Shown: positions 33,954-43,311 of the stretch, piece after piece
How positions within the stretch are numbered: position 1 is the first letter of the stretch
How the letters are laid out: every line of letters starts with the position of its first letter
Assembly (NCBI GenBank): GCA_018385335.1
Contig: JAHAZN010000068.1
Location: 1 to 53,820, forward strand
Direction of reading: 5' to 3'
DNA: 53,820 bases
From: Prevotella sp.
GTDB taxonomy: Bacteria > Bacteroidota > Bacteroidia > Bacteroidales > Bacteroidaceae
Program-made: the position numbers and the translations under genes
Notes under the pieces: generated by a model
What the model saw: the letters and a program-made list of their open reading frames with translations, nothing else
What the model was told of the DNA's origin: nothing
The model's database searches: none

Positions 33954-33976
33954 CTTTTTCTTTACGATAGAGTCTG

Positions 33977-34951
33977 TTAGATATCCCATCCCACGGCACT
34001 GGCACCGAGGACAGCGGCCGATGAACCTTCGAGCCCACTGATGAGGAACTTAGCCTTTCCACGGAATAACTCCATGATATGAGCCTCATAACCCTCCTTG
34101 ATGGGGTCCATAATGAGGTCACCAGCTTTGGTTAGTCCGCCGAAGAAGACGAAAGCCTCTGGAGAGCAGAAGGTGGCAAAGTCGGCACAGGCTTCTCCGA
34201 GCATATTGCCTGTGAACTTAAAGATGCGCTTTGCCATCTCGTCGCCCTTACCAGCTGCCACACTCACATCATAGGAGGTGATGGCTTCAGCATCGAGTTC
34301 TCTTAGGAGCGATGGCTCGTTGGTCTTTGAGAGCATCTCGCGTGCTGTGCGTGCCACACCTGTTGCCGAGCAGTAAGCCTCGAGACAGCCAGTGCGACCG
34401 CAGCCACAGAGGCGTCCGTCTTCACGCACCATCGTCACATGTCCCAGCCCGCCAGCAAATCCGTCACTTCCATATACGATCTTGCCATTGATGACGATGC
34501 CCGAGCCCACACCCGTTCCAAGGGTAATCATAATGAAGTTTTTCATGCCTCGTGCCACTCCATAAATCATCTCGCCAATAGCAGCAGCATTGGCATCGTT
34601 GGTCATAGCCACAGGAATGCCGAGTGCTTCGCTGAAGAGGCGTGCTAAGGGAACGATGCCCTTGCCCCATGCGATGTTGGTAGCATGCTCAATGGTGCCA
34701 CTGTAATAGTTGGCATTGGGCGCACCTATGCCCATCGCCTTGATTTTCTCTATGCCTCCTACCTCGTCGATAATCACCTGGAGTGCAGCGACAGCCGCCT
34801 CGGTATAAGCTTCGGCGGTGGCATAGCCTTGGGTCTTGATGGCTGTTGTAGCCTTGATGTCACCTCTGCTATCTACAATTCCAAATACAGAATTTGTGCC
34901 GCCTAGGTCGAGACCGATGACATAGGGCTTGAGTTGAGATTGGGTATTCAT
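33977..34951 (-). CDS. glk: ROK-family glucokinase
   Basis: 324 residues. It phosphorylates glucose, or a related hexose, with ATP in the cytoplasm. The ATP motif is VIGLDLGGTNSVFGIVD near residue 12. The sugar-binding segment contains TNDANAAAIGE, followed by ITLGTGVGSGIVI and the ROK zinc cysteines in LCGCGRTGCLEAY. The length fits the family. It faces away from the LysE gene and has a full-consensus promoter. ROK proteins can also be regulators, but there is no DNA-binding domain here, so it is an enzyme. Confidence 0.95.
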   Translation of the reverse strand: MNTQSQLKPYVIGLDLGGTNSVFGIVDSRGDIKATTAIKTQGYATAEAYTEAAVAALQVIIDEVGGIEKIKAMGIGAPNANYYSGTIEHATNIAWGKGIVPLARLFSEALGIPVAMTNDANAAAIGEMIYGVARGMKNFIMITLGTGVGSGIVINGKIVYGSDGFAGGLGHVTMVREDGRLCGCGRTGCLEAYCSATGVARTAREMLSKTNEPSLLRELDAEAITSYDVSVAAGKGDEMAKRIFKFTGNMLGEACADFATFCSPEAFVFFGGLTKAGDLIMDPIKEGYEAHIMELFRGKAKFLISGLEGSSAAVLGASAVGWDI

Positions 34952-35005
34952 TGTATAAGTTGTTTTGGGTTTGATATTCGCATTATATGCTTATTTTATC
35001 GTACA

Positions 35006-35036
35006 CAAAGGTAGGAAAAAAATGAGAGCATCCAAA
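35006..35036 (-). promoter_or_regulatory. Promoter of the ROK glucokinase gene
   Basis: TACCTTTG (35006-35013) and TTTG (35033-35036) on the minus strand with 19 bases between, a full match. Confidence 0.7.
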
Positions 35037-35091
35037 GTTTTGAGCCAAAAACTTGTATATCTCCCAAAAAATTCCCAATTTTGCAAGCGTT

Positions 35092-35757
35092 ATGCCATTT
35101 CCAATACATATCAACATACTTGATTTTATTTTTAAGGGGATGCTCATTGGCATCATAGCCTCAGCTCCCATGGGACCAGTGGGCGTGTTGTGTGTACAGC
35201 GCACATTGAACAAAGGACGCTGGTATGGATTCATCACTGGTGTGGGAGCAGCTGTGAGCGACATTATCTATGCTGGAGTGGCAGGGTATGGCATGACCTA
35301 CGTCATGGACGTGGTGAACAACCAGCAGTATAGGTGGTACCTGCAGATAGCAGGCAGTCTGATGTTGTTGGCTTTTGGCATCTATACCTATCGCACCGAT
35401 CCTACCAAGAAGATGCACCGCTCGGGAAATATCAAGGGCACCTTGATACACAATGCCTTCACAGCTTTTCTCGTCACTTTCTCCAATCCCCTCATCATCT
35501 TCCTCTTCTTAGCCACCTATGCCCAGTTTGCTTTTGTGTTACCCGACCATCCTTTCGAGATGTGTGTCGGATTCCTCAGTATTGTGGCAGGAGCACTGCT
35601 TTGGTGGTTTGGACTCACATGGTTGGTGGATAAAATCAGGGGTAAGTTTGATACCAACGGCATACGAATCATCAACCAGGTGATAGGGGCAGTAGTGATG
35701 ATTTTCTCACTCATTATCCTCTTTGGCACGGTGACCAATCTCTATCGGTTCTTCTGA
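35092..35757 (+). CDS. LysE-family amino-acid exporter
   Basis: 221 residues. The start at ATG 35092 gives MPFPIHINILDFIFKGMLIGI; the longer frame from 35053 has no homologous character. The LysE/RhtB fold is marked by GIIASAPMGPVGVLCVQRTL near the N-terminus and six transmembrane helices. Members export amino acids or related compounds; the substrate cannot be told. It is the first gene of a long plus-strand run. Confidence 0.9.
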   Translation: MPFPIHINILDFIFKGMLIGIIASAPMGPVGVLCVQRTLNKGRWYGFITGVGAAVSDIIYAGVAGYGMTYVMDVVNNQQYRWYLQIAGSLMLLAFGIYTYRTDPTKKMHRSGNIKGTLIHNAFTAFLVTFSNPLIIFLFLATYAQFAFVLPDHPFEMCVGFLSIVAGALLWWFGLTWLVDKIRGKFDTNGIRIINQVIGAVVMIFSLIILFGTVTNLYRFF

Positions 35758-35842
35758 TAGGCTACAGAAGGGAGAACAGGATAAGTGGAGTGACGGACTG
35801 GTTATAGAATCATATTTTTAAACATTATCACAAGAAGTAACG

Positions 35843-36394
35843 ATGTTTATCTCGCAGGAATTAAGGAAAACGAATATCGCCGAATACCTACTCTATATGT
35901 GGCAGGTGGAAGATACCATCAGGGCTTTTGGCTGCTCGCTTACACGTCTCCGTAGAGAGTATGTAGAGCGTTTCGATTATACCGAAGAACAGAAAGAAGA
36001 CTATATCGACTGGTTGGGCAATCTGGTTAACATGATGAACAGGGAGGGCTGTCGCGAATCAGGACATCTGCAAATCAATAAGGTGACGCTGATAACCCTT
36101 GAAGACCTTCATCGACAGTTGCTCAACAGCACCAAGTTCCCCTTCTATAATGCTGCCTACTATAAGGTGCTCCCCTTTATTGTGGAACTGCGCAACAAGG
36201 GTGTGGATAAGCAGGAGGGAGAGATAGAGACCTGTTTCGATGCCCTCTACGGAGTGATGATGCTCCGACTGCAGAAAAAAGAGGTAGGCACAAGTACGGC
36301 ACATGCCGTGAAGGAGATAACAACCCTCGTAGGAATGCTCAATGATTACTATCTCAAGAATAGAAACGGAGAGCTCGAGGGACTCGACGAATGA
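35843..36394 (+). CDS. DUF4924 family protein
   Basis: 183 residues, predicted mostly alpha-helical and cytoplasmic. It matches the Bacteroidota family DUF4924: MFISQELRKTNIAEYLLYMWQ at the N-terminus, then EEQKEDYIDWLGNL and FPFYNAAYYKVLPFI. No catalytic motif is visible and the function is unknown. The gene lies 85 bases after the LysE gene and 23 bases before rfbD, in a conserved housekeeping run. Confidence 0.88.
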   Translation: MFISQELRKTNIAEYLLYMWQVEDTIRAFGCSLTRLRREYVERFDYTEEQKEDYIDWLGNLVNMMNREGCRESGHLQINKVTLITLEDLHRQLLNSTKFPFYNAAYYKVLPFIVELRNKGVDKQEGEIETCFDALYGVMMLRLQKKEVGTSTAHAVKEITTLVGMLNDYYLKNRNGELEGLDE

Positions 36395-36417
36395 CAAAAC
36401 AAAAAAACTGAGAAGAT

Positions 36418-37275
36418 ATGAATATACTTATCACAGGATGTAACGGACAGTTAGGCAACGAACTTCAGTTGCTGGAGGCAAAATATCAGCAGCACACATT
36501 CTTTAATACTGATGTCAACGAACTCGATATCACCAACCAGTTGGCTGTTGATGATTATGTGTTCAGAAACCAAATAGATTGTGTCATCAACTGCGCTGCC
36601 TATACTGCTGTAGATAAGGCAGAGGAGCAGAAAGAACTCTGCACCACACTCAACACTGTGGCTCCTTCCTATCTTGCTGCCGCCGTAGAGAAACGAGGGG
36701 GATGTATGATACAGATTTCCACCGATTATGTGTTCGACGGCACCCATTCTACACCTTATGTCGAGACAGATACTCCTGCTCCCAACAGTGTGTATGGATG
36801 CACCAAACTGGCAGGAGAGCTCGGTGTCACCAAGTTTTGTAAGAAGTCAATCGTCATCAGAACAGCATGGCTGTACAGTACCTTTGGCAATAACTTTGTG
36901 AAAACCATGCTGCGCCTGGGAAGAGAGAGAAAAGAACTCGGTGTGGTGGCCGACCAGATAGGGTCGCCTACCTATGCTGCCGACCTCGCCGCTGCCATCA
37001 TGACCATCGTAGAGAAAGGGGTGAAGCCCGGGGTGTACCATTACACCAACGAGGGCGTGGCCAGCTGGTATGATTTTACCAAAGCTATCCACCGTATGGC
37101 AGGAATCAAAGACTGCAACGTGAAGCCGATACATACGAGCGATTATCCCACGGCAGCAACAAGACCTGCCTACAGTGTCTTGGATAAGAAGAAGATAACT
37201 GACGATTATCAGCTCACTATCCCTCATTGGGAGGAAGCACTGCAGAGATGTATGGACAGCCTTCTCAATCAATAA
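36418..37275 (+). CDS. rfbD: dTDP-4-dehydrorhamnose reductase
   Basis: 285 residues, extended SDR fold. It performs the last step of dTDP-L-rhamnose synthesis. The NAD(P)H motif is ILITGCNGQLGNELQ (residues 3-17), the catalytic Ser/Tyr/Lys are in STDYVFDG and VYGCTKLAGE, and the ending carries PTAATRPAYSVLD. rfbA is at 49172 on the other strand, so the pathway genes are split; rfbB and rfbC are outside the window. prfC follows 21 bases later. Confidence 0.95.
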   Translation: MNILITGCNGQLGNELQLLEAKYQQHTFFNTDVNELDITNQLAVDDYVFRNQIDCVINCAAYTAVDKAEEQKELCTTLNTVAPSYLAAAVEKRGGCMIQISTDYVFDGTHSTPYVETDTPAPNSVYGCTKLAGELGVTKFCKKSIVIRTAWLYSTFGNNFVKTMLRLGRERKELGVVADQIGSPTYAADLAAAIMTIVEKGVKPGVYHYTNEGVASWYDFTKAIHRMAGIKDCNVKPIHTSDYPTAATRPAYSVLDKKKITDDYQLTIPHWEEALQRCMDSLLNQ

Positions 37276-37296
37276 GAAACACACAGAAGATAACAT

Positions 37297-38865
37297 ATGA
37301 ATCAGGAAATAGAAAGAAGACGCACCTTTGCCATTATCTCGCACCCTGACGCAGGAAAGACTACGCTCACGGAGAAGTTCCTGCTCTTTGGTGGACAGAT
37401 ACAGGTGGCAGGAGCTGTGAAAAGTAATAAGATAAAAAAGACAGCCACCTCCGACTGGATGGAGATAGAAAAACAACGTGGTATCTCTGTGTCAACATCA
37501 GTCATGGAATTCGACTATCTCGACTATAAGGTGAATATCCTCGATACACCCGGACACCAGGACTTTGCCGAAGATACCTTTCGAACACTCACGGCTGTCG
37601 ATTCGGCAATCATCGTTGTTGATGGTGCTAAAGGTGTGGAGACGCAGACAAGAAAACTGATGACCGTCTGCCGAATGAGAAAAACACCCGTGATCATCTT
37701 CATCAACAAGATGGACCGAGAGGGACGTGACCCCTTTGACCTGCTTGACGAACTGGAACAGGAGTTGGAGATCAAGGTGAGACCACTTAGCTGGCCTATC
37801 AACCAGGGAGCCAAATTCAAGGGTGTGTATAATATCTATGAGAAGAAACTCGACCTCTTCACGCCCGATAAGCAGCGAGTGACAGAGAAGGTGGAGGTGG
37901 CACTCGATAGCGCAGAACTTGAACAGCATGTGGGAGAGCAGGATGCTGCCCATCTCAGAGACGATCTCGAACTGGTGGACGGCGTCTATCCAGAGTTCAA
38001 TGTCGATGACTATCGTAATGCTGATGTAGCCCCCGTGTTCTTTGGCTCTGCACTTAATAACTTCGGTGTGCAGGAGTTGCTCAACTGTTTCGTGGAGATA
38101 GCACCAAGTCCACGGCCAACCAAGGCAGAAGAGCGCATGGTGAGTCCGGAGGAGAACAAGTTCACTGGTTTCATCTTTAAGATCACCGCCAATATCGACC
38201 CCAACCACCGCTCCTGTATCGCATTCTGTAAAGTGTGCAGTGGTAAGTTTCAGCGCAACCAACCCTATCTGCATGTAAGACAGGGAAAGACGCTGAGATT
38301 CTCTTCGCCCACACAGTTTATGGCACAGCGCAAGAGCACTATCGATGAGGCGTGGCCAGGCGATATCGTTGGTCTGCCAGACAATGGTATTTTCAAGATT
38401 GGAGATACATTGACCGAGGGAGAACAGCTCCATTTCAGAGGACTGCCAAGTTTCTCTCCCGAGATGTTCAAATACATCGAGAATGCCGATCCTATGAAGG
38501 CCAAACAGCTGCAGAAAGGTATCGACCAACTGATGGACGAAGGTGTGGCACAGCTCTTCGTTAATCAGTTTAACGGACGGAAGATTATCGGCACCGTAGG
38601 TCAGTTACAGTTTGAGGTGATACAGTATCGTCTTGAAAACGAATACAATGCCAAGTGTCGATGGGAACCCGTTCATCTCTATAAAGCCTGCTGGATAGAG
38701 AGCGACGACGAGGCAGAACTCGAGAACTTCAAGAAACGCAAATACCAATACATGGCTAAGGATAAAGAGGGGCGCGACGTCTTCCTCGCTGACAGCGGTT
38801 ATGTGCTCTCTATGGCACAGGAAGACTTCAAGCACATCAGGTTCCATTTTACGAGCGAATTTTAG
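37297..38865 (+). CDS. prfC: Peptide chain release factor 3
   Basis: 522 residues, a translational GTPase that helps RF1/RF2 leave the ribosome. G1 is [13 protein letters not shown], followed by a switch region ([19 protein letters not shown]), G3 DTPGHQDF and G4 NKMDRE. The following beta domains and C-terminal region are of RF3 type. The length is normal. It is in the same run as rfbD and the Sua5-like gene. Confidence 0.97.
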   Translation: MNQEIERRRTFAIISHPDAGKTTLTEKFLLFGGQIQVAGAVKSNKIKKTATSDWMEIEKQRGISVSTSVMEFDYLDYKVNILDTPGHQDFAEDTFRTLTAVDSAIIVVDGAKGVETQTRKLMTVCRMRKTPVIIFINKMDREGRDPFDLLDELEQELEIKVRPLSWPINQGAKFKGVYNIYEKKLDLFTPDKQRVTEKVEVALDSAELEQHVGEQDAAHLRDDLELVDGVYPEFNVDDYRNADVAPVFFGSALNNFGVQELLNCFVEIAPSPRPTKAEERMVSPEENKFTGFIFKITANIDPNHRSCIAFCKVCSGKFQRNQPYLHVRQGKTLRFSSPTQFMAQRKSTIDEAWPGDIVGLPDNGIFKIGDTLTEGEQLHFRGLPSFSPEMFKYIENADPMKAKQLQKGIDQLMDEGVAQLFVNQFNGRKIIGTVGQLQFEVIQYRLENEYNAKCRWEPVHLYKACWIESDDEAELENFKKRKYQYMAKDKEGRDVFLADSGYVLSMAQEDFKHIRFHFTSEF

Positions 38866-38926
38866 TATAAGGGTAGTGCCGAGTGCATTCAGATAACATG
38901 TTTCACTTTTAAGAAGAATAAAGAAA

Positions 38927-39496
38927 ATGACTGTCAGCCAGGATATAGCTAATGCCATCGAGGTGTTGAAGAAGGGTGGGGTGATACTCTATCCCACAGA
39001 TACGGTGTGGGGAATAGGTTGCGATGCCACTAACAGCGAAGCCGTGGCGAGGGTATATGCCATCAAGCAGCGCGAAGACTCCAAGGCGCTCATCTGTCTT
39101 GTGGACAGCGATGCGCGTCTGCAACGCTATTTCAGGGTGGTGCCCAATGTGGCATGGGAACTTCTCGACTGTGTGGTGAAGCCCACCACCGTGGTGCTTG
39201 ATGACGCTGTTAACCTCGCACCCAACTTGCTTGCAGAAGACGGTAGCGTAGGGATGCGAATCACTCAGGAGCCCTTCTCTAAGGAACTCTGCTACAGATT
39301 TCAGAAAGCCATCGTCTCTACCTCAGCCAATATATCGGGTGAACCTACACCACAGAATTTCAGAGATATCAGTGAGGAGCTCTTGGCAAAAGTAGATTAT
39401 GTCTGCATGTCGAGAAGACAGGAACACCATGCTCATACTCCCTCCAGTGTGATTAAACTGGGAAGGGATGGCGAGGTGTCCATCATTCGTAAATAG
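38927..39496 (+). CDS. Threonylcarbamoyl-AMP synthase (Sua5/YciO/YrdC family)
   Basis: 189 residues. The YrdC fold is marked by GVILYPTDTVWGIGCDAT (about residues 19-36), the nucleotide-binding KQREDSKALICLV, and the C-terminal STSANISGEPTP. TsaC/Sua5 enzymes make threonylcarbamoyl-AMP for the t6A37 modification of tRNA. The C-terminal Sua5 domain is absent, as is usual for the short form. TrmO, which acts later on t6A, is at 25800. YciO-type paralogues of unknown role cannot be excluded. Confidence 0.93.
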   Translation: MTVSQDIANAIEVLKKGGVILYPTDTVWGIGCDATNSEAVARVYAIKQREDSKALICLVDSDARLQRYFRVVPNVAWELLDCVVKPTTVVLDDAVNLAPNLLAEDGSVGMRITQEPFSKELCYRFQKAIVSTSANISGEPTPQNFRDISEELLAKVDYVCMSRRQEHHAHTPSSVIKLGRDGEVSIIRK

Positions 39497-39540
39497 TCAT
39501 CCACTAAGTAGATAAACAGAAGAATAGGGAGAAGTTGCCA

Positions 39541-41358
39541 ATGGCCACTAACGAATCATCCATTGTGAGCGGGGATAAACCGACGATGTTTGCCAGATTT
39601 CTCGAATGGAGAGAGCAGCACATCAGTCAACGAATGTTTGTCTTGATGTTGGCTTTTCTTGTGGGGTTCTTCTCCGCAGTGGCAGCCCTCGTCCTTCACT
39701 CCCTTATCAATCAGATAGGTCATCTGCTCACAGGTTCATTCGTCTCGGGTGAGATCAACTGGCTCTATCTCATCTATCCCGTGATAGGTATCTATCTTAC
39801 CTCGCTCTTTGTGAGATATATTGTGAAGGATAACATCAGTCATGGTATCACACGTATTCTTTATGCCATCAGCAGTAAGCGCAACAGACTGAAGGGCCAC
39901 AACTGCTGGTCGTCGGTCGTGGCATCAGCCATCACTATCGGTTTTGGTGGATCGGTAGGTGCTGAGGCTCCTATCGTGCTCACTGGCTCTGCCATAGGTT
40001 CTAATCTCGGAAAACTCTTCAAGATGGACAACCGCACGCTGATGATGCTTGTTGGCTGTGGGTCGGCAGGAGCTATTGCCGGTATCTTCAAGGCGCCGAT
40101 AGCTGGTCTTGTGTTCACCCTTGAGGTGCTCATGATTGACCTTACTATGGCTTCGCTCCTCCCCATCCTCGTGTCCTGTGTCACAGCTACCTGTTTCACA
40201 TATATCTTCAGTGGGTCAACAGCCCTCTTTACCTTTACGCTCGACAGCGCATGGACAGTGGAAAGAGTGCCTGCCAACATCTGTCTTGGCATCACCTGCG
40301 GACTGGTGAGTCTCTACTTCATACGCACCATGACCTTCTGTGAAGATATCTTTGCTAAGTTTAAGGACAAACCCCATATCAAACTCCTCATTGGTGGTAG
40401 TCTCTTGAGTTTGCTTATCTTCCTTTTCCCCTCGCTCTATGGCGAAGGTTATGACGATATCAACCTCTTGCTCAACGGAAAGACAGAGGCTGATTGGAAC
40501 AGCATCCTCGCCAACTCTCTCTTTGCTGGCAATGGGGCAATGCTGATTATCTACATCTCCCTTGTCCTGCTCACTAAGGTGGTGGCTACCTCAGCCACTA
40601 ATGGTGGTGGCGGATGTGGAGGAACATTTGCACCCAGTCTGTTTATCGGATGTTTCGCCGGCTTCCTCTTTGCCCGAGTGTGGAATATCTACGGTTTGGG
40701 TGTGGTATTGCCTGAGAAAAACTTCGCACTCCTCGGTATGGCGGGTGTGATGTCGGGTGTGATGCATGCCCCCCTCACAGGTATCTTCCTCATTGCAGAG
40801 ATTACAGGAGGCTACGACCTCTTCCTCCCGCTGATGATAGTGAGCGTCTGCTCCTACCTCACCATCAACCTCTTCGAACCTCACAGCATCTATGGTATGC
40901 GCCTGGCCAAGCAAGGCAAACTTATCACCCACCACACCGACCATGCTGTGCTTACACTCATGAGTCTCGACAGTGTGATAGATAAGCAGTTTTTGGCAGT
41001 GTCGCCCGATATGTATCTCGGTGATATCGTCAACAAGATAAGTAGAAATAAGACCAACATACTACCTGTGCTCGATGGAGCTGGTAACCTGCTGGGTGAG
41101 ATAGATATCAGTAAGATACGACATGTGGTGTTTCGCATCGAGCTCTATCATCATTTCAATGCCAGTCAGTTGATGACGCAACCGGCAGCTATCCTGCAGG
41201 ACACTATGCCCATGACCGAGGTGATGAAACTCTTCGATCATACACATGCCAACTGGCTGCCGGTCACTGATGGCGACAATCATCTCAAGGGATATATCTC
41301 CCGACAGCGAATCTATGGTATGTATCGCAAGATGGTGGCCGACTTGAGTCAGGATTAG
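39541..41358 (+). CDS. ClC-family chloride channel/transporter with CBS domains
   Basis: 605 residues; start at ATG 39541, not the upstream TTG. Some twelve membrane segments are followed by a CBS pair (about 445-600: LAVSPDMYLGDIVNKIS; MPMTEVMKLFDHTHANWLPV). The gating glutamate is present in GSVGAEAPIV. The inner proton glutamate of E. coli ClC (FIIEEM) aligns with Val in FTLEVL, the residue found in CLC channels such as CLC-0. This suggests channel rather than proton-exchange behaviour, although exceptions exist. In an operon-like run, 45 bases after the Sua5-like gene. Confidence 0.93.
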   Translation: MATNESSIVSGDKPTMFARFLEWREQHISQRMFVLMLAFLVGFFSAVAALVLHSLINQIGHLLTGSFVSGEINWLYLIYPVIGIYLTSLFVRYIVKDNISHGITRILYAISSKRNRLKGHNCWSSVVASAITIGFGGSVGAEAPIVLTGSAIGSNLGKLFKMDNRTLMMLVGCGSAGAIAGIFKAPIAGLVFTLEVLMIDLTMASLLPILVSCVTATCFTYIFSGSTALFTFTLDSAWTVERVPANICLGITCGLVSLYFIRTMTFCEDIFAKFKDKPHIKLLIGGSLLSLLIFLFPSLYGEGYDDINLLLNGKTEADWNSILANSLFAGNGAMLIIYISLVLLTKVVATSATNGGGGCGGTFAPSLFIGCFAGFLFARVWNIYGLGVVLPEKNFALLGMAGVMSGVMHAPLTGIFLIAEITGGYDLFLPLMIVSVCSYLTINLFEPHSIYGMRLAKQGKLITHHTDHAVLTLMSLDSVIDKQFLAVSPDMYLGDIVNKISRNKTNILPVLDGAGNLLGEIDISKIRHVVFRIELYHHFNASQLMTQPAAILQDTMPMTEVMKLFDHTHANWLPVTDGDNHLKGYISRQRIYGMYRKMVADLSQD

Positions 41359-41405
41359 TAGGAGGTAGCTTAGAAACTACAACATAGAAAGGCAAAAGAA
41401 TTGTG

Positions 41406-42377
41406 ATGAAAAAGAGTGATTTGCGCATTGTGTTCATGGGTACGCCGGAGTTTGCTGTGGAGACCCTAAAGGCTTTAGTAGATAATGGATATAACGTGGT
41501 GGCTGTGGTTACCCAACCCGATAAACCCGTGGGAAGACATGGCAGCGTGCTCCAACCCTCACCGGTGAAGCAGTATGCGCTCGCCAATGCTCTGCCTGTA
41601 TTGCAGCCGGAGAAGATGAAGGATGAGCAGTTTGTTGAAACACTGAGAAGCTATCATGCTAATCTTCAGGTCGTAGTGGCTTTTAGAATGTTGCCTGAGA
41701 TAGTGTGGGATATGCCCGAATATGGAACATTTAACGTGCATGCAGCACTGCTTCCTCAGTATCGTGGCGCAGCACCCATTAACTGGGCAGTGATCAACGG
41801 TGAGACACAGACGGGAGTGACTACCTTCTTCCTTGACAAGGACATCGATACCGGACGAATCATCATGCAGATGCCTTTTGACATCAGTGATGATGCTAAT
41901 GTGGAGACCGTTTATAACGGACTGATGACTCTTGGTGCCCAGATATGCCTTGCTACCTTAGAGAAGATTGTGGAGAACGATGGCCATCCACAGACGGTGG
42001 CACAAGAGGAGGTGACCACTGAAGGTGAACTCCATGTCGCTCCGAAGATTTTCAAAGAGACCTGTGAGATCAACTGGAGACAGTCGCAGAAGAGTGTATA
42101 TGATTTTGTCAGAGGACTGAGTCCTGTGCCGGGAGCATGGAGCAAGGTAGTGATGCCCGATGGCAGCGAACAGGTGATGAAGATCTATCAGACAGCCAAG
42201 ACTGAAGAGCCCGCGGGTGACGTGGAGCCTGGAACACTGGTGATCTCCAAGAAAAAGTTATATATCGCTACCATTGATTATCTGCTTGAGTTATGCTCCA
42301 TCCAACTCTCAGGGAAAAAGCGAATGGAGGCAAAAGACTTTCTCAATGGTCTGAAAAATATGAATGCAAAAAAATAA
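41406..42377 (+). CDS. fmt: Methionyl-tRNA formyltransferase
   Basis: 323 residues. It formylates the initiator methionyl-tRNA. The N-terminal domain holds IVFMGTPEFAVETL, the formyl-donor loop HAALLPQYRGAAPINWAV with catalytic Asn/His/Asp region, and FLDKDIDTG. The C-terminal domain binds tRNA. The start is taken as ATG at 41406; a GTG directly upstream is possible. The gene is followed by a small ORF and rpe. Confidence 0.97.
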   Translation: MKKSDLRIVFMGTPEFAVETLKALVDNGYNVVAVVTQPDKPVGRHGSVLQPSPVKQYALANALPVLQPEKMKDEQFVETLRSYHANLQVVVAFRMLPEIVWDMPEYGTFNVHAALLPQYRGAAPINWAVINGETQTGVTTFFLDKDIDTGRIIMQMPFDISDDANVETVYNGLMTLGAQICLATLEKIVENDGHPQTVAQEEVTTEGELHVAPKIFKETCEINWRQSQKSVYDFVRGLSPVPGAWSKVVMPDGSEQVMKIYQTAKTEEPAGDVEPGTLVISKKKLYIATIDYLLELCSIQLSGKKRMEAKDFLNGLKNMNAKK

Positions 42378-42434
42378 TTCAAACGAGTATAATAAACCAT
42401 AGTTCTCTGCGTTACTTAGTAAAAACAACAAATA

Positions 42435-42572
42435 ATGCAGCCTATGAAACATTTTACTCAAGACGAATATGCACCGCGTTTGCAGACCCTACAGCTGATA
42501 AGGCAGTTTGCCTATACCTATCGCGTCATTAAGATGGCCGACGGTTCATGCATACCGTGTTGTCTCAACTGA
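42435..42572 (+). CDS. 45-residue small protein
   Basis: A short frame in the 261-base gap between fmt and rpe. It encodes MQPMKHFTQDEYAPRLQ followed by LIRQFAYTYRVIKMA and ends SCIPCCLN. The amphipathic helix LQTLQLIRQFAYTY and the Cys-rich end look protein-like rather than random. I have the impression that similar 40-odd-residue proteins with an FAYTYR core occur in Bacteroidota, but this is not checked. It is co-directional with fmt and rpe. A second ATG (codon 4) is a possible start. Function unknown. Confidence 0.55.
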   Translation: MQPMKHFTQDEYAPRLQTLQLIRQFAYTYRVIKMADGSCIPCCLN

Positions 42573-42638
42573 CAGCTGATGCTGAGATTTGGAGTATTTT
42601 AGTTGAATAAAAGGTATTCCTCTTAAAAAAGAAATTCA

Positions 42639-43286
42639 ATGACCTTGATATCCCCCTCTCTGCTTGCAGCAGATTTCCTGCATCTCGACAGCGAGATAGC
42701 CATGATCAATCGAAGTGAGGCCGACTGGCTTCATCTCGATGTGATGGATGGAGTGTTTGTTCCTAATATCTCTTTCGGCTTTCCCGTCCTCGAAGCCGTG
42801 TCAAAGGCATGCAAGAAACCCTTGGATGTGCATTTTATGATAGTACATCCCGAACAGTATATCCAGCAGACAGCACGTCTTGGAGCGATGATGATGAATG
42901 TGCATTATGAGGCTTGTACCCACCTTCATCGCACCCTGCAGGAGATTCATGCCGCGGGGATGAAGGCAGGAGTGACTCTTAATCCCTCAACACCTGTCGA
43001 GGTGTTGGAAGATATCCTGGTAGATGTGGATATGGTGTTGCTGATGAGCGTCAATCCAGGCTTTGGTGGACAGAAATTTATCGAGCAGACGCTCAACAAG
43101 GTGAAACGTCTGCGCGAGATGATAGCACGTCAGCAGCTGCATACACTCATTGAGGTGGATGGCGGCGTGCAGGGAGAAACGGCACCGCGGTTGGTAGAGG
43201 CTGGTGTCGATGTGCTGGTAAGCGGAAGTTACGTGTTCAAGAGTGATAGTCCCGAGGAGACAATCGCCCAACTAAGAAGATTATAA
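42639..43286 (+). CDS. rpe: Ribulose-phosphate 3-epimerase
   Basis: 215 residues, a TIM barrel interconverting ribulose-5-phosphate and xylulose-5-phosphate in the pentose phosphate pathway. Conserved pieces are ISPSLLAADFLHL, the metal-binding LHLDVMDGVFVPNISFG, HFMIVHPEQY, LMSVNPGFGGQKFI and the phosphate-binding VDGGVQ plus VLVSGSYVF. The length is normal. It ends the plus-strand run and is convergent with the ECF sigma gene, 25 bases away. Confidence 0.97.
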   Translation: MTLISPSLLAADFLHLDSEIAMINRSEADWLHLDVMDGVFVPNISFGFPVLEAVSKACKKPLDVHFMIVHPEQYIQQTARLGAMMMNVHYEACTHLHRTLQEIHAAGMKAGVTLNPSTPVEVLEDILVDVDMVLLMSVNPGFGGQKFIEQTLNKVKRLREMIARQQLHTLIEVDGGVQGETAPRLVEAGVDVLVSGSYVFKSDSPEETIAQLRRL

Positions 43287-43311
43287 CAGTACGGCAACGC
43301 CAGAGCAGGCA

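Noticed and set aside
37498..38529. Long antisense frame (343 codons) across prfC
   Set aside because: It lies wholly opposite a strongly conserved release factor 3 gene, and its translation has no family character; it is a by-product of codon bias.
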